Positions 7,275-15,232 of a DNA stretch of 64,000 nt are shown one piece after another (positions within the stretch are counted from its first letter, which is position 1; each line of letters begins with the position of its first letter). The position numbers were made by a program, and so were the translations under genes. Origin of the DNA: Polyangiaceae bacterium. GTDB taxonomy: Bacteria; Myxococcota_A; Polyangia; Polyangiales; Polyangiaceae. The notes beneath the pieces were generated by a model. The model saw only the letters and a list, made by a program, of their open reading frames with translations. It had not been told where the DNA came from and ran no database searches. The stretch lies in assembly GCA_025936045.1 (NCBI GenBank), contig JAICUB010000022.1:1-64000 (forward strand). The letters are read 5' to 3'.

Positions 7275-8363
7275 ATGACCGAGAAGCGCGACTACTACGA
7301 GGTCTTGTCCGTCAGCCGCGAGAGCTCGGCCGACGACATTCGCAAGGCGTACCGCCAGGCGGCGCTCAAGAACCACCCTGACCGGAACCCCGGAGACGCG
7401 GAGGCCGACGCGCGCTTCAAGGAGGCGACCGAGGCCTACAGCGTGCTCTCGGACAACGACAAGCGGGCCCAATACGACCGCTTCGGTCACGCGGGGATGA
7501 ACGGGTTCGACTTCGGGAACGCCGGCGTCGGCGACATCCTGAGCCAGTTCCAGGACATGTTCGCGGACTTCTTCGGCGGCTTCGGCGGGGCACAGGGCGG
7601 GCAGCGACGCCGCTCGTCAGGGCGCGGACAAGACGTGCGCGTTCACGCGACCATTTCGCTCGCCGACTCGATGCTCGGCGGCAAGCACGAGGTCGTGATC
7701 GACGGCGAGGTTCCGTGCGACACGTGCACCGGCTCCGGCGCCAAACCCGGCACCAAGCCGGAGACGTGCCCGCAGTGTCGAGGCACCGGACAGGTCACCG
7801 CACAGCGCGGCTTCATCATGTTCTCGTCAGCGTGCGCGCGCTGTCGCGGCACGGGCAGCTACATCGCGACCCCTTGCGAAACGTGCCGCGGGCGCGGCGC
7901 CGTCGACCGCCAACGCAAGGTGCTCGTGAGCTTTCCGCCGGGTATCGACACCGGGCATCGTCTGCGCGTACCGGGCCAGGGCATGCCGGGCCGCGCCGCG
8001 GGACCGGGCGATCTCTACGTTGACGTCGAGATCGCGCCGGACGAGCGCTTCGAGCGGCACGGGGACGATCTCGCGAGCCGCGTGGACATCTCGTTCAGCG
8101 GCGCGGCGCTCGGCACCGAAGTCGAGGTCGAGCTGCCCGACGGGACCAACGTCACGGCCGCCATCGGCGCCGGTACGCAACCGAGCTCCGTGGTGACGGT
8201 GCGCGGCAAGGGGATGCCGCGGCTCGAACGCGGGGGCCGCGGCGACCTCCACCTCGTCGTCTCAGTGTCCGTTCCGAAGAAGCTCAGCAAGCACGCGAAG
8301 AAGCTCCTGCAAGAGCTCGAGGTCGAGCTCGGCAAGGACGGTTCGGAGCGAGCGTCCGGCTGA
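7275..8363 (+). CDS. dnaJ: Chaperone DnaJ
   Basis: The protein is 362 residues with the full DnaJ layout. The J domain spans 1-70 with the HPD motif at 34-36, which stimulates DnaK ATPase. A Gly/Phe-rich region follows ('FFGGFGG'), then a zinc-finger domain with four CxxCxGxG-type repeats ([32 protein letters not shown]) and the two C-terminal substrate-binding beta domains ('[17 protein letters not shown]', 'RGKGMPRL'). It acts in the cytoplasm with DnaK and GrpE, neither of which is in the window, so this is a stand-alone copy. Myxobacteria commonly carry several DnaJ homologues, so it need not be the principal one. Confidence 0.93.
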   Translation: MTEKRDYYEVLSVSRESSADDIRKAYRQAALKNHPDRNPGDAEADARFKEATEAYSVLSDNDKRAQYDRFGHAGMNGFDFGNAGVGDILSQFQDMFADFFGGFGGAQGGQRRRSSGRGQDVRVHATISLADSMLGGKHEVVIDGEVPCDTCTGSGAKPGTKPETCPQCRGTGQVTAQRGFIMFSSACARCRGTGSYIATPCETCRGRGAVDRQRKVLVSFPPGIDTGHRLRVPGQGMPGRAAGPGDLYVDVEIAPDERFERHGDDLASRVDISFSGAALGTEVEVELPDGTNVTAAIGAGTQPSSVVTVRGKGMPRLERGGRGDLHLVVSVSVPKKLSKHAKKLLQELEVELGKDGSERASG

Positions 8364-8373
8364 AGCCGGTTCC

Positions 8374-8395
8374 GGCGCCGCGCAGCGTCGGCGCC
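8374..8395. terminator. Hairpin between convergent dnaJ and the FliI/SctN-type ATPase gene
   Basis: GGCGCCG (8374-8380) pairs perfectly with CGGCGCC (8389-8395) around an eight-base loop. It sits in the 39-bp gap between two converging stop codons. No clear U tract follows on either strand, so a bidirectional terminator is plausible but not certain. Confidence 0.4.
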
Positions 8396-8402
8396 CTACC
8401 TT

Positions 8403-9713
8403 TCAGCAACCGTAGCGGCGCGCGAGCGCCGTGAGCTCTTCGATCGTCCGCGCGAGCGGCGCCGCTTCGCTCGCTTCCTGCTTGAGCCAGCGCTCGAGCT
8501 CGGGCCGCGCGCGAATGGCAGCGTCGACGCGTGGCTCGCTGCCCGCGACGTAGGCGCCGAGCGTCACGAGATCGCGCTTCTCTTCGTAGGCGGCGACGAG
8601 CGCGCGCACGCTCTTGGCCGCTCGCGCGTGCTCGGGCGAGACGACCCGTTCCATCACGCGGGAAATCGACGCGAGCGGGTCGACGGCGGGATAGTGCGCG
8701 CGCGCCGCGACGGCGCGATCGAGCACGATGTGACCGTCGAGGATGCCGCGCACCTCGTCCGCGATCGGCTCGTCGAGGTCCCCGCCTTCCACGAGCACCG
8801 TGTAGACGGCGGTGATCGCGCCGCGCTCGCCCTGACCGCTGCGCTCGAGCAAACGCGGCAAGAGGGTGAAGACGCTCGGCGGATAGCCGCGCCGAGCGGG
8901 AGGCTCGCCCGCCGCAAGCCCGATCTCGCGTTGAGCGCGCGCCGCGCGCGTGATCGAGTCGACGAGCAAGAGCACGCTACGACCCTGGTCGCGGAAATAT
9001 TCGGCGACCGTGGTCGCTACCTGAACGGCGCGCAATCGCTCGATCGGCGGGGCGTCGCTCGTCGCCGCCACGACCACCGCGCGCTTGCGGCCCTCCGCGC
9101 CGAGCGAATGCTCGAGGAACTCGGAGACCTCGCGCCCGCGCTCCCCGACGAGCGCCACCACCACGACGTCGGCCCTCGAGCTCCGCGCGATCGCGCCGAG
9201 CAGCGTGCTTTTGCCGACGCCGGAGCCCGCGAACAGACCGATGCGCTGCCCGACGCCGAACGTGAGCAAGCCGTCGAGCACCCGCACCCCCGTCGCGAAC
9301 GGCTCGGACACGGGCCGACGCCCGAGCGCCGGCGGGGGCTCGCGATCGACCACGGCGCGCTCCGCACACACGGGAAGGGGCAGGCCATCGAGCGGACGAC
9401 CGAGTCCGTCGAGGACGCGCCCGATGAGCGCCGGACCGACTCCGAGCTCGAAGCGGCCCCCCGTCGCTTCCACCGCATCGTCGGGTCCGATGCCGGTGAG
9501 ATCGCCGAGCGGCAGCGCGAGGGCGTGGCCCGCCTCGAACCCTACGATTTCGGCCGTGAGATCAGCGCCGGGGCGCCGCACACGGACGAGATCGCCGACC
9601 CGCGCCGCCGGCAACTCCAGCCGCAAGAGCACGCCGGTCGCCGCGACCACTCGCCCCACGGGCCGAAGAGAAGGCGTCCGTCTGAGCTCCTCCGCCAGCG
9701 CCTCGAGGTCCAC
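8403..9713 (-). CDS. FliI/SctN-type secretion ATPase
   Basis: The protein is 436 residues from GTG 9713, the usual length of flagellar FliI and type III secretion SctN ATPases. It shows the Walker A sequence GSGVGKST at 163-170, ALVGERGREV near 187-196, the Walker B stretch VLLLVDSITR near 247-256, 'GSITAVYTVLVEGGD'-like sequence around residue 310, and the 'DGHIVLD' segment. An F1-ATPase beta-like N-terminal barrel precedes the nucleotide-binding domain. Such ATPases form a hexamer at the export gate and unfold substrates. No other flagellar or type III gene is adjacent. The neighbours are dnaJ and an unrelated lipoprotein gene, so its partner apparatus must be elsewhere or absent. SctN versus FliI cannot be settled here. 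Confidence 0.85.
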   Translation of the reverse strand: MDLEALAEELRRTPSLRPVGRVVAATGVLLRLELPAARVGDLVRVRRPGADLTAEIVGFEAGHALALPLGDLTGIGPDDAVEATGGRFELGVGPALIGRVLDGLGRPLDGLPLPVCAERAVVDREPPPALGRRPVSEPFATGVRVLDGLLTFGVGQRIGLFAGSGVGKSTLLGAIARSSRADVVVVALVGERGREVSEFLEHSLGAEGRKRAVVVAATSDAPPIERLRAVQVATTVAEYFRDQGRSVLLLVDSITRAARAQREIGLAAGEPPARRGYPPSVFTLLPRLLERSGQGERGAITAVYTVLVEGGDLDEPIADEVRGILDGHIVLDRAVAARAHYPAVDPLASISRVMERVVSPEHARAAKSVRALVAAYEEKRDLVTLGAYVAGSEPRVDAAIRARPELERWLKQEASEAAPLARTIEELTALARRYGC

Positions 9714-9787
9714 GGCGCCACGTTAGCAGTCCGGACCAGGCCGCGGATCTCTTGGCCGCTCGGAGGAGGCAGTGCCACGCTTGCGCC

Positions 9788-10486
9788 GTGCGTGAGACGT
9801 GTCTCGCCGTCCTTCTTTTCATGGGCTCGGGCTGCCACGCCTCGGTGCAGGCGCACGCCAACGCCGACACGAGCGGGCAAAGTGACGCCGAGCTCGACGC
9901 GGAAGTCCAAAAGGAGCGAGCCACGGCCGCTTCCACGGCGAGCGCGAGCTCCACACCGGCCGGGTCGGCCGCAGGGAATGCTCACGCGCTGCTCGGCGCA
10001 CGCACCGACCTCTCGCTCGAGCCTGCCGAAGTCCCGGGGCAATGCTCGTGCATACGCGTGGCGCTCGGTTCGGCGAACCTCGGTGCCTTCAAGTGGAAGA
10101 GCGCACCACCCGTTATCGACGACCAGACGCAGCTCGTAGTCGCCCTCACCTCCGCCGGCGCGGGCTGTGAGAACCCGAAGGGCACGCTGGGCGCCTCCTA
10201 CTGGGGCTACCGACGCATCGGCGACGACATTGTCGTGTACGTGGAAAACGGCGTGGCCGGGCGGCCCCTCGCCCAAGGCGCGATCATCCCCAAGCCTTTG
10301 GGTCAAGGCCAGGTTTATCTCGCCCCGACGGCGAAGACGGTCCCGTTCGGCAAGCCCCTGAATGGCAAGGGGAATTGCAAGCTGGGCAACCCTGGCGTCG
10401 CGCGCACCGTTCCGATTGGGCCCGACGAGCTCGGAGCGCCGTCGGGTCCGGCCCCTGCGGGCGACGATTTCCTCTCCGGCCAGTAA
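9788..10486 (+). CDS. Hypothetical lipoprotein
   Basis: The GTG at 9788 gives 232 residues that begin with a lipoprotein signal (RETCLAVLLFMGSGC), so the Cys is near residue 15. An in-frame TTG at 9752 would place 12 charged residues ahead of the signal and is less likely. A low-complexity Ala/Ser/Thr region follows to about residue 60. The remaining ~170 residues contain 'GQCSCIRVALGSANLGAFKW', 'VVALTSAGAGCENPKG' and 'GYRRIGDDIVVYVEN', which looks like a compact beta-rich domain. I do not recognise the family. It is divergent from the ATPase gene and convergent with the aldo/keto reductase gene. Confidence 0.65.
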   Translation: MRETCLAVLLFMGSGCHASVQAHANADTSGQSDAELDAEVQKERATAASTASASSTPAGSAAGNAHALLGARTDLSLEPAEVPGQCSCIRVALGSANLGAFKWKSAPPVIDDQTQLVVALTSAGAGCENPKGTLGASYWGYRRIGDDIVVYVENGVAGRPLAQGAIIPKPLGQGQVYLAPTAKTVPFGKPLNGKGNCKLGNPGVARTVPIGPDELGAPSGPAPAGDDFLSGQ

Positions 10487-10660
10487 GCCTGAGTCACGCG
10501 GGGCAGGGGAAGTTTAAATCGCCCCAGATCTCAGAGCATTCCGTGCGTTTTGTCGTATCATACCGATAGGCGCGGCCGAGCTGAGCACCACCCCCCTCCC
10601 CCCCACCAAGTGCCCTCGGTCGCGCCGCTAACTTCTGTGGGAGGGAAGACGAGAAGTGGC

Positions 10661-11644
10661 TCACCAGGCGAACGCCTCCGGTGATGTTCGATAGCCGGGG
10701 AAGATAGCGTCGAGCGTTTCGAGTGTGTCGGATTCGAGACGGATCTCGAGCGCACCGAGACAGGATTCGAGATGTTCCATCGTCCGCGGACCGACGATGG
10801 GAGCCGCGACTTGGGGGCGCGAAAGCACCCAGGCGAGCGCAACGTCCGCGGGTTCGTGCCCGAGGTCCCCACAGAGTGTGGCGTACCGCTCGAGCGCCGG
10901 AGCGTGCTTTTCGCGTTCACGTTTTGCAAAATCGCTCTCGCGCCGACTCTTCGCGGAGTCGCCGCGACGGCCGCCGCCCGCGAGCAAGCCGCCGCCGATC
11001 GGGCTGTAGGGCATGAGCCCGAGCCCGTAACGCTCGCACGCGGGCTGGATTTCGGTTTCGACGAGACGAGTGAATAGGTTGTACTTGCACTGCTCGGAGA
11101 CGAGGCCGAAGCTCGCGCGTGCACGCGCTACTTCGCAGGCCTGCGCGATGTGCCAGCCCGCGAAATTCGACGAGCCGACGTAGATCACCTTGCCCTGCTG
11201 GACGAGCACGTCCATGGCTTGCCAGATCTCTTCCCACGGCGTCGCACGGTCGACGTGGTGCATCTGATAGAGGTCGATCACGTCGGTCTTGAGTCGACGC
11301 AGGCTCTCGTCGCAAGCGCGCCGGATGTGATACGCGGAGAGGCGGCCCTGATTCGGCGCCGTGCCCATCTCGCCGTAGACCTTCGTCGCGAGCACGATCT
11401 TGTCGCGACGGCCGCCCTGCGCGAGCCAGCGCCCGACGATCTGCTCGGTCACTCCTTCGCCCTTCTTCCACCCGTAGACGTTCGCGGTATCGAAGAAGTT
11501 GATGCCGAGCTCGAGCGCGCGATCCATGATCGCGAACGCATCGGGCTCGCTCGTTTCGGGGCCGAAGTTCATGGTCCCGAGGCAGAGTCGGCTCACCTGG
11601 AGCCCGGAACGGCCGAGCTGCGTGTATTGCATCGTCGTCGCCAT
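10661..11644 (-). CDS. Aldo/keto reductase
   Basis: The protein is 327 residues with a TIM-barrel aldo/keto reductase pattern. The N-terminus has LGRSGLQVSRLCLGTMNFG. The catalytic tetrad appears in order: Asp and Tyr in FFDTANVYG, Lys in VLATKVYG and His in YQMHHVD. 'YVGSSNFAGWHIAQA' and the C-terminal cofactor segment 'APIVGPRTMEHL' follow. This subgroup (AKR11/12-like) normally uses NADPH to reduce aldehydes or ketones. The substrate is not evident. It stands alone between two lipoprotein genes. Confidence 0.9.
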   Translation of the reverse strand: MATTMQYTQLGRSGLQVSRLCLGTMNFGPETSEPDAFAIMDRALELGINFFDTANVYGWKKGEGVTEQIVGRWLAQGGRRDKIVLATKVYGEMGTAPNQGRLSAYHIRRACDESLRRLKTDVIDLYQMHHVDRATPWEEIWQAMDVLVQQGKVIYVGSSNFAGWHIAQACEVARARASFGLVSEQCKYNLFTRLVETEIQPACERYGLGLMPYSPIGGGLLAGGGRRGDSAKSRRESDFAKREREKHAPALERYATLCGDLGHEPADVALAWVLSRPQVAAPIVGPRTMEHLESCLGALEIRLESDTLETLDAIFPGYRTSPEAFAW

Positions 11645-11698
11645 GGGGATCCCGTAGCACCGCGCGAGCGCGGAGCGGCCCCCGAATCGCCCGTCTGG

Positions 11699-12853
11699 TC
11701 AGCGGCGGAAAGCGCGGAAAAGACGGGTCCGACCGTCGTTGGTCGCGCTCTTGTCCGAGGCGAAATAGAGCGAGCACAGATCGGAGCCAAAGCTCGGATC
11801 GGTTTCGTTCGTGCCGCTCGAGCTCAAGAGCGCGACGGCAGTCGTGAGCGGCGCGCCCGTGGCGGGGTTCATGAGCGCGACGTAGAGATCGGCCGCGACG
11901 CCGTCGAGCGGTTGGCACTTCGCATCGACCGGCGGGGCGCTGAAGAGCAGCACCCGGCCGTCGAGCGTCACCCACGGCGTCGCATCGCTCGCACCGAGCG
12001 CGCACGTGCCGCCGCCCGGCGAGGGAAGCGCGAGCGCCACCGGGTCCAGCTGGGACGAGCCGAGCGTGCCCGTCACGAGCTGCGGCGAGCCGCCCTCGGA
12101 AGCCATGAAGTACGCGCGCGACGTCATGGGCGCGAACGCAACGCTGTACTCGTCGGCGTTCGACGGCGCGAGCGGAGTCGGGCCGTCTTTTGCCGTGCCG
12201 AGTGCGCCGTTCTGCCAGGTCGCCGCGCGGATCGAGCGCGTGCCGTCGCTCGCCGTCTCCGTGAAGAGCACGTCGAAACCTAGGCTGCCCGGATCGCCGA
12301 AGAAATCGAGCTCGGCGCGCAGTGCCGTGCTCGCGCCGATGACGCCTCCGGGCGCGGACTGCACGTCGGGTGCGTACCAGAGCTGGCTCGCCGTGGGCGT
12401 CGCGAGCGTGAAGAAGAGCGAGCCCACGCCGGCGCCCTCCCGCGGAAACCGCAGCGAGCCGCTCGGATGCTCGAGCATTTGCTCCGGTTCGCCGAAGTCG
12501 AGCTGAGAGAGATCGGCGCAGTCGAGGCACGAGCCTGCACGACAATATTGGGCTGGGCCGCATTGGCACGTGTCGTTCGCTCCGGCCGCGCCCGCCTCGT
12601 TCAGACCGCCCGTTCCCGCCGCACCGCCGCTCGCGGGGCGGCCACCTTCGCCCGTGCCACCGCGGCCGCTCGCGCCCGAGCGTCCCGCCGCGCCTGCGCC
12701 CTGACCACCACCCGACACGTCACCGCTGCCGCCGCTCGCAGCGGCACCGGCGTCCCCCGAAACCGCACCGGCGCCCGGCGCTCGGTCCCGGAAGCGAGGC
12801 CCCGAGCAGGCCGCGAAGCCCAGCACGAGCACCACGACCGGTCGAACACGCAT
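11699..12853 (-). CDS. GG-linker lipoprotein with beta-propeller-like domain
   Basis: Start ATG 12853 gives 384 residues. The signal is MRVRPVVVLVLGFAAC with Cys at about 16. An upstream frame would add 15 residues before it. A Gly/Ala-rich linker of about 80 residues follows, then a small Cys cluster (CQCGPAQYCRAGSCLDC) and a ~260-residue region of repeated beta segments such as 'PREGAGVGSLFFTL', 'GSLGFDVLFTETASDGTRSI' and 'ETDPSFGSDLCSLYFASDK'. The last resembles the DPxFSPDGxxLYFxS signature of WD40-like PD40 propellers. It is probably an outer-membrane-anchored propeller lipoprotein of unknown ligand. It is divergent from the methyltransferase gene at 13009. Confidence 0.72.
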   Translation of the reverse strand: MRVRPVVVLVLGFAACSGPRFRDRAPGAGAVSGDAGAAASGGSGDVSGGGQGAGAAGRSGASGRGGTGEGGRPASGGAAGTGGLNEAGAAGANDTCQCGPAQYCRAGSCLDCADLSQLDFGEPEQMLEHPSGSLRFPREGAGVGSLFFTLATPTASQLWYAPDVQSAPGGVIGASTALRAELDFFGDPGSLGFDVLFTETASDGTRSIRAATWQNGALGTAKDGPTPLAPSNADEYSVAFAPMTSRAYFMASEGGSPQLVTGTLGSSQLDPVALALPSPGGGTCALGASDATPWVTLDGRVLLFSAPPVDAKCQPLDGVAADLYVALMNPATGAPLTTAVALLSSSGTNETDPSFGSDLCSLYFASDKSATNDGRTRLFRAFRR

Positions 12854-13008
12854 GCGCGGAGTTTCGGAGAAAGCGGCCTTCTCTGCAACCGTTGACATGG
12901 CTTCGGCCTTGCACGGAGGATGCGCCGCCCGAACGGTGCTGGCAGCATTCGCCGCGAGCTCGCGTGAAGGTGACCCCTCCCCCCCTCGCTCGAACTACGA
13001 ACCCGACC

Positions 13009-13815
13009 ATGAGCACCGACGAGGTCATGCGCGCCGACTTCGAGCGCTATTTCCCACATACGCCTGCGGCGCTCTGCGTAAAAGAGTGCGCGCGACTCTC
13101 CGCCCTACGCCGCTACGCGTGCCCGGGGCCGATCCTCGACGTCGGCTGCGGTGATGGGCTCTTCGCGAGCATCGCGTTCGACGGCGCCGAAGTCTGGGGC
13201 ATCGACATCGACGCGGAGGAAGGCCGCTGGGCCGCGGCGAGCCGCGCGTATGCACAGGTGATCCTCGGCGACGTCACGCGCGCGAAGCTGCCCGCGGCTT
13301 TCTTCGCCACGTGCATCGCCAATTGCTCGCTCGAGCACGTGCCGCGCATCGATCGCGCTTTGGCCAACATTCGGGAAAGCTTGCGTCCCGGCGGCCGCGC
13401 ATACCTCTTCGTGCCGAACAAGGACTGGGCGCGCGCCATGTTGTCGTACCGCGTGCTCGAGAGGGCGGGGCTCACGGGGCTCGCCGAGGTGTTTCGCTCC
13501 GCGGTCGATACCTTCTTCAAACACCACCACCTGCATGACCGCGAGGAGTGGCGCGAGATCGTGGAAGCAGCGGGGCTCACGCCGGTCGCGATCGAGCCGG
13601 CGCTCTCCACGGGTACGACGGTGGCTTTCGAGCTCTTGCTCTTGCCGTCACTCGCGGGCTGGGCGAACAAACAATTGACGACACGCTGGACCAATTTTCC
13701 GCCGGCCCGCCGCGCCTTTGCCGGCCTGGCCCATGCGCTCGTCCAAAAAATCCTCGCGCGAACGGATCCGGGCCTCACCGCCGAGTATCTCATCGTCGCG
13801 GAGCGGCCGGCCTAG
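13009..13815 (+). CDS. SAM-dependent methyltransferase (class I)
   Basis: From ATG 13009 the protein is 268 residues (MSTDEVMRADFERYF). The frame is open from 12892 but that extension lacks family features. Motif I is DVGCGDGLF at about residue 45. 'IDIDAEEG' is the acidic end of strand 2, 'CIANCSLEHVP' is motif IV, and 'ESLRPGGRAYLFVPNKDW' follows. The C-terminal third is probably a substrate-binding lid with a hydrophobic stretch (FELLLLPSLAGW). It is the first of three consecutive methyltransferase genes (13009-15232), with only 4 nt to the next. A role in glycan or lipid methylation is inferred from the neighbouring glycosyltransferase-like genes. Confidence 0.83.
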   Translation: MSTDEVMRADFERYFPHTPAALCVKECARLSALRRYACPGPILDVGCGDGLFASIAFDGAEVWGIDIDAEEGRWAAASRAYAQVILGDVTRAKLPAAFFATCIANCSLEHVPRIDRALANIRESLRPGGRAYLFVPNKDWARAMLSYRVLERAGLTGLAEVFRSAVDTFFKHHHLHDREEWREIVEAAGLTPVAIEPALSTGTTVAFELLLLPSLAGWANKQLTTRWTNFPPARRAFAGLAHALVQKILARTDPGLTAEYLIVAERPA

Positions 13816-13819
13816 GAGA

Positions 13820-14506
13820 ATGAAAGCCTTGGAAAGCCAGTGGGGCTCGAGCGCGGGAGCGAACGACATGGTCGAAGCGGTCGATTATTTCGATAACCAC
13901 CGGCACAAGCTCCGCTTTCCCTGGAGCCTGTATCATCGGCCGATCGTCGCGGCGCTCGGGGCGGCGCTCGGGGCGAGCCTGGGACCCGAGGTGCTCAACG
14001 TGGGCGCGGGGCCCTTTTTCGAGCTCCGAGACGTGGATGCTGCGGGCCGCAACATCACCGTTTGCGACATCGATCAGCGCTCGATCGAGCTCGCGCAGAA
14101 GCTGCATGGCGCGCGCCTCACGGCGGCGGATCTAGTCGCGCTGGGCGGTCCGCTGCCCTATGCGTCGGGCCGCTTCGATCTCGTCGTGTCGATGGACGTG
14201 ATCGAGCACGTGCCGGAGCCGGGCCTCTTGCCGTGGCTCAGCGAGGTGTTCCGAGTCTTGAAGCCGGGCGGTCTCGCCTTCTTGACGACGCCGAACTATG
14301 CGTCGAAGGCGCTCACGTTTCTCGAGCAGACCGTGCTCGAGGTCATTGCGCGACGGCAGGGGTTTTCGCGCAAGGAGATGCACCCGAGCAAGTTCACGCC
14401 CGCGCGGCTCGAGGCCTTGCTCGCAAAGGTGGGCTTTTCTCGGGCGGACCTCACGCCGATCGCGTTCGGCTGGGTGCTCGCCGCCCACGCGCGCAAGCCG
14501 TTGTGA
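13820..14506 (+). CDS. SAM-dependent methyltransferase (class I)
   Basis: The ATG at 13820 is preceded directly by AGGAGA, which overlaps the stop codon of the previous gene, so translation is probably coupled. The protein is 228 residues. Motif I is degenerate but readable as LNVGAGPFF, then 'VCDIDQRSIELA', 'FDLVVSMDVIEHVPEP' (the usual Asp-Val-Ile-Glu-His motif of Ubi/COQ5-like enzymes) and 'VLKPGGLAFLTTPNY'. The last third carries a 'FSRKEMHPSKFTPARLEALL' segment like that in sugar and lipid O-methyltransferases. Its substrate is unknown. Confidence 0.83.
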   Translation: MKALESQWGSSAGANDMVEAVDYFDNHRHKLRFPWSLYHRPIVAALGAALGASLGPEVLNVGAGPFFELRDVDAAGRNITVCDIDQRSIELAQKLHGARLTAADLVALGGPLPYASGRFDLVVSMDVIEHVPEPGLLPWLSEVFRVLKPGGLAFLTTPNYASKALTFLEQTVLEVIARRQGFSRKEMHPSKFTPARLEALLAKVGFSRADLTPIAFGWVLAAHARKPL

Positions 14507-14566
14507 CGCACGAAAAGCGAGTCTGACGCGCGGCGCCCTCCGTGCCATGTTTGGGGACTCGCACCC

Positions 14567-15232
14567 ATGACCGAAGCCAAGTTCGACCAATACGCGCGGA
14601 GCTACGACAGCCTCCACAACGAGAGCCTCACCGCGAGCGGTGAGTCGCTCGAATACTTCAGCGCGTACAAGCGTGAGTGCCTCGAGCGCCTCGGCGCACC
14701 GGTGAACGAGCCGCTCCTCGACTACGGCTGCGGCATCGGCAACGTCACGGGCGCGCTGACCGAGACGTTCCAGCAAGTGCACGGCTTCGATCCCTCGAGC
14801 GAGAGCCTGCGTGTTGCACGCGAGAACGTGCCGCGCGCAACCTTCCACGACGATTTCGGCAACCTGCCCGACGCGCACTACTCGAGCGCCGTGGTGTCGT
14901 GCGTGCTCCACCACGTCCCGCACGCCGAGCACGCGTCGCTGCTCGGCCGGCTCCGTGAAAAGCTCAAGCCGGGCGGGCGCGTTTTCGTCTTCGAGCACAA
15001 TCCGCTGAACCCGCTCACGCGAAGGGTCGTGGCCACGTGCCCGTTCGACGACGACGCCGTCCTGCTCTACCCCTGGTACGCGAAGCGCCTGCTCAAGGAC
15101 GCCGGCTTTCGCGACGTGAAGCTCGAGTACATCGTGTTCTTTCCGCGCCCGCTCGCGTTCATGCGCCCGCTCGAGCCGCGGCTCGGCTGGCTGCCCGCCG
15201 GCGCGCAGATGCTCATCGTCGGGGAACGCTGA
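14567..15232 (+). CDS. SAM-dependent methyltransferase (class I)
   Basis: The protein is 221 residues. It begins MTEAKFDQYARSYDSLHNE, an N-terminus typical of one clade of glycan-cluster methyltransferases. Motif I is DYGCGIGNV near residue 50, followed by 'VHGFDPSSES', 'SCVLHHVPHAE' and 'KLKPGGRVFVFEHNPLNPLTRRVV'. The C-terminus has 'LLKDAGFRDVKLEYIVFFP'. The gene overlaps the convergent membrane-protein gene by 20 nt at its 3' end. It lies 60 nt after the previous methyltransferase and is likely in the same transcript. Confidence 0.85.
   Translation: MTEAKFDQYARSYDSLHNESLTASGESLEYFSAYKRECLERLGAPVNEPLLDYGCGIGNVTGALTETFQQVHGFDPSSESLRVARENVPRATFHDDFGNLPDAHYSSAVVSCVLHHVPHAEHASLLGRLREKLKPGGRVFVFEHNPLNPLTRRVVATCPFDDDAVLLYPWYAKRLLKDAGFRDVKLEYIVFFPRPLAFMRPLEPRLGWLPAGAQMLIVGER

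Noticed and set aside
8628..10139. Plus-strand open frame opposite the FliI/SctN-type ATPase
   Set aside because: The ATPase has unmistakable Walker motifs; this frame has none.
10917..12569. Minus-strand open frame overlapping the aldo/keto reductase and lipoprotein genes
   Set aside because: It is another frame of supported genes and has no domain.
12892..12897. TTGACA as promoter of the methyltransferase gene at 13009
   Set aside because: No -10-like hexamer lies at the right distance, and the next 100 bases are GC-rich without features.
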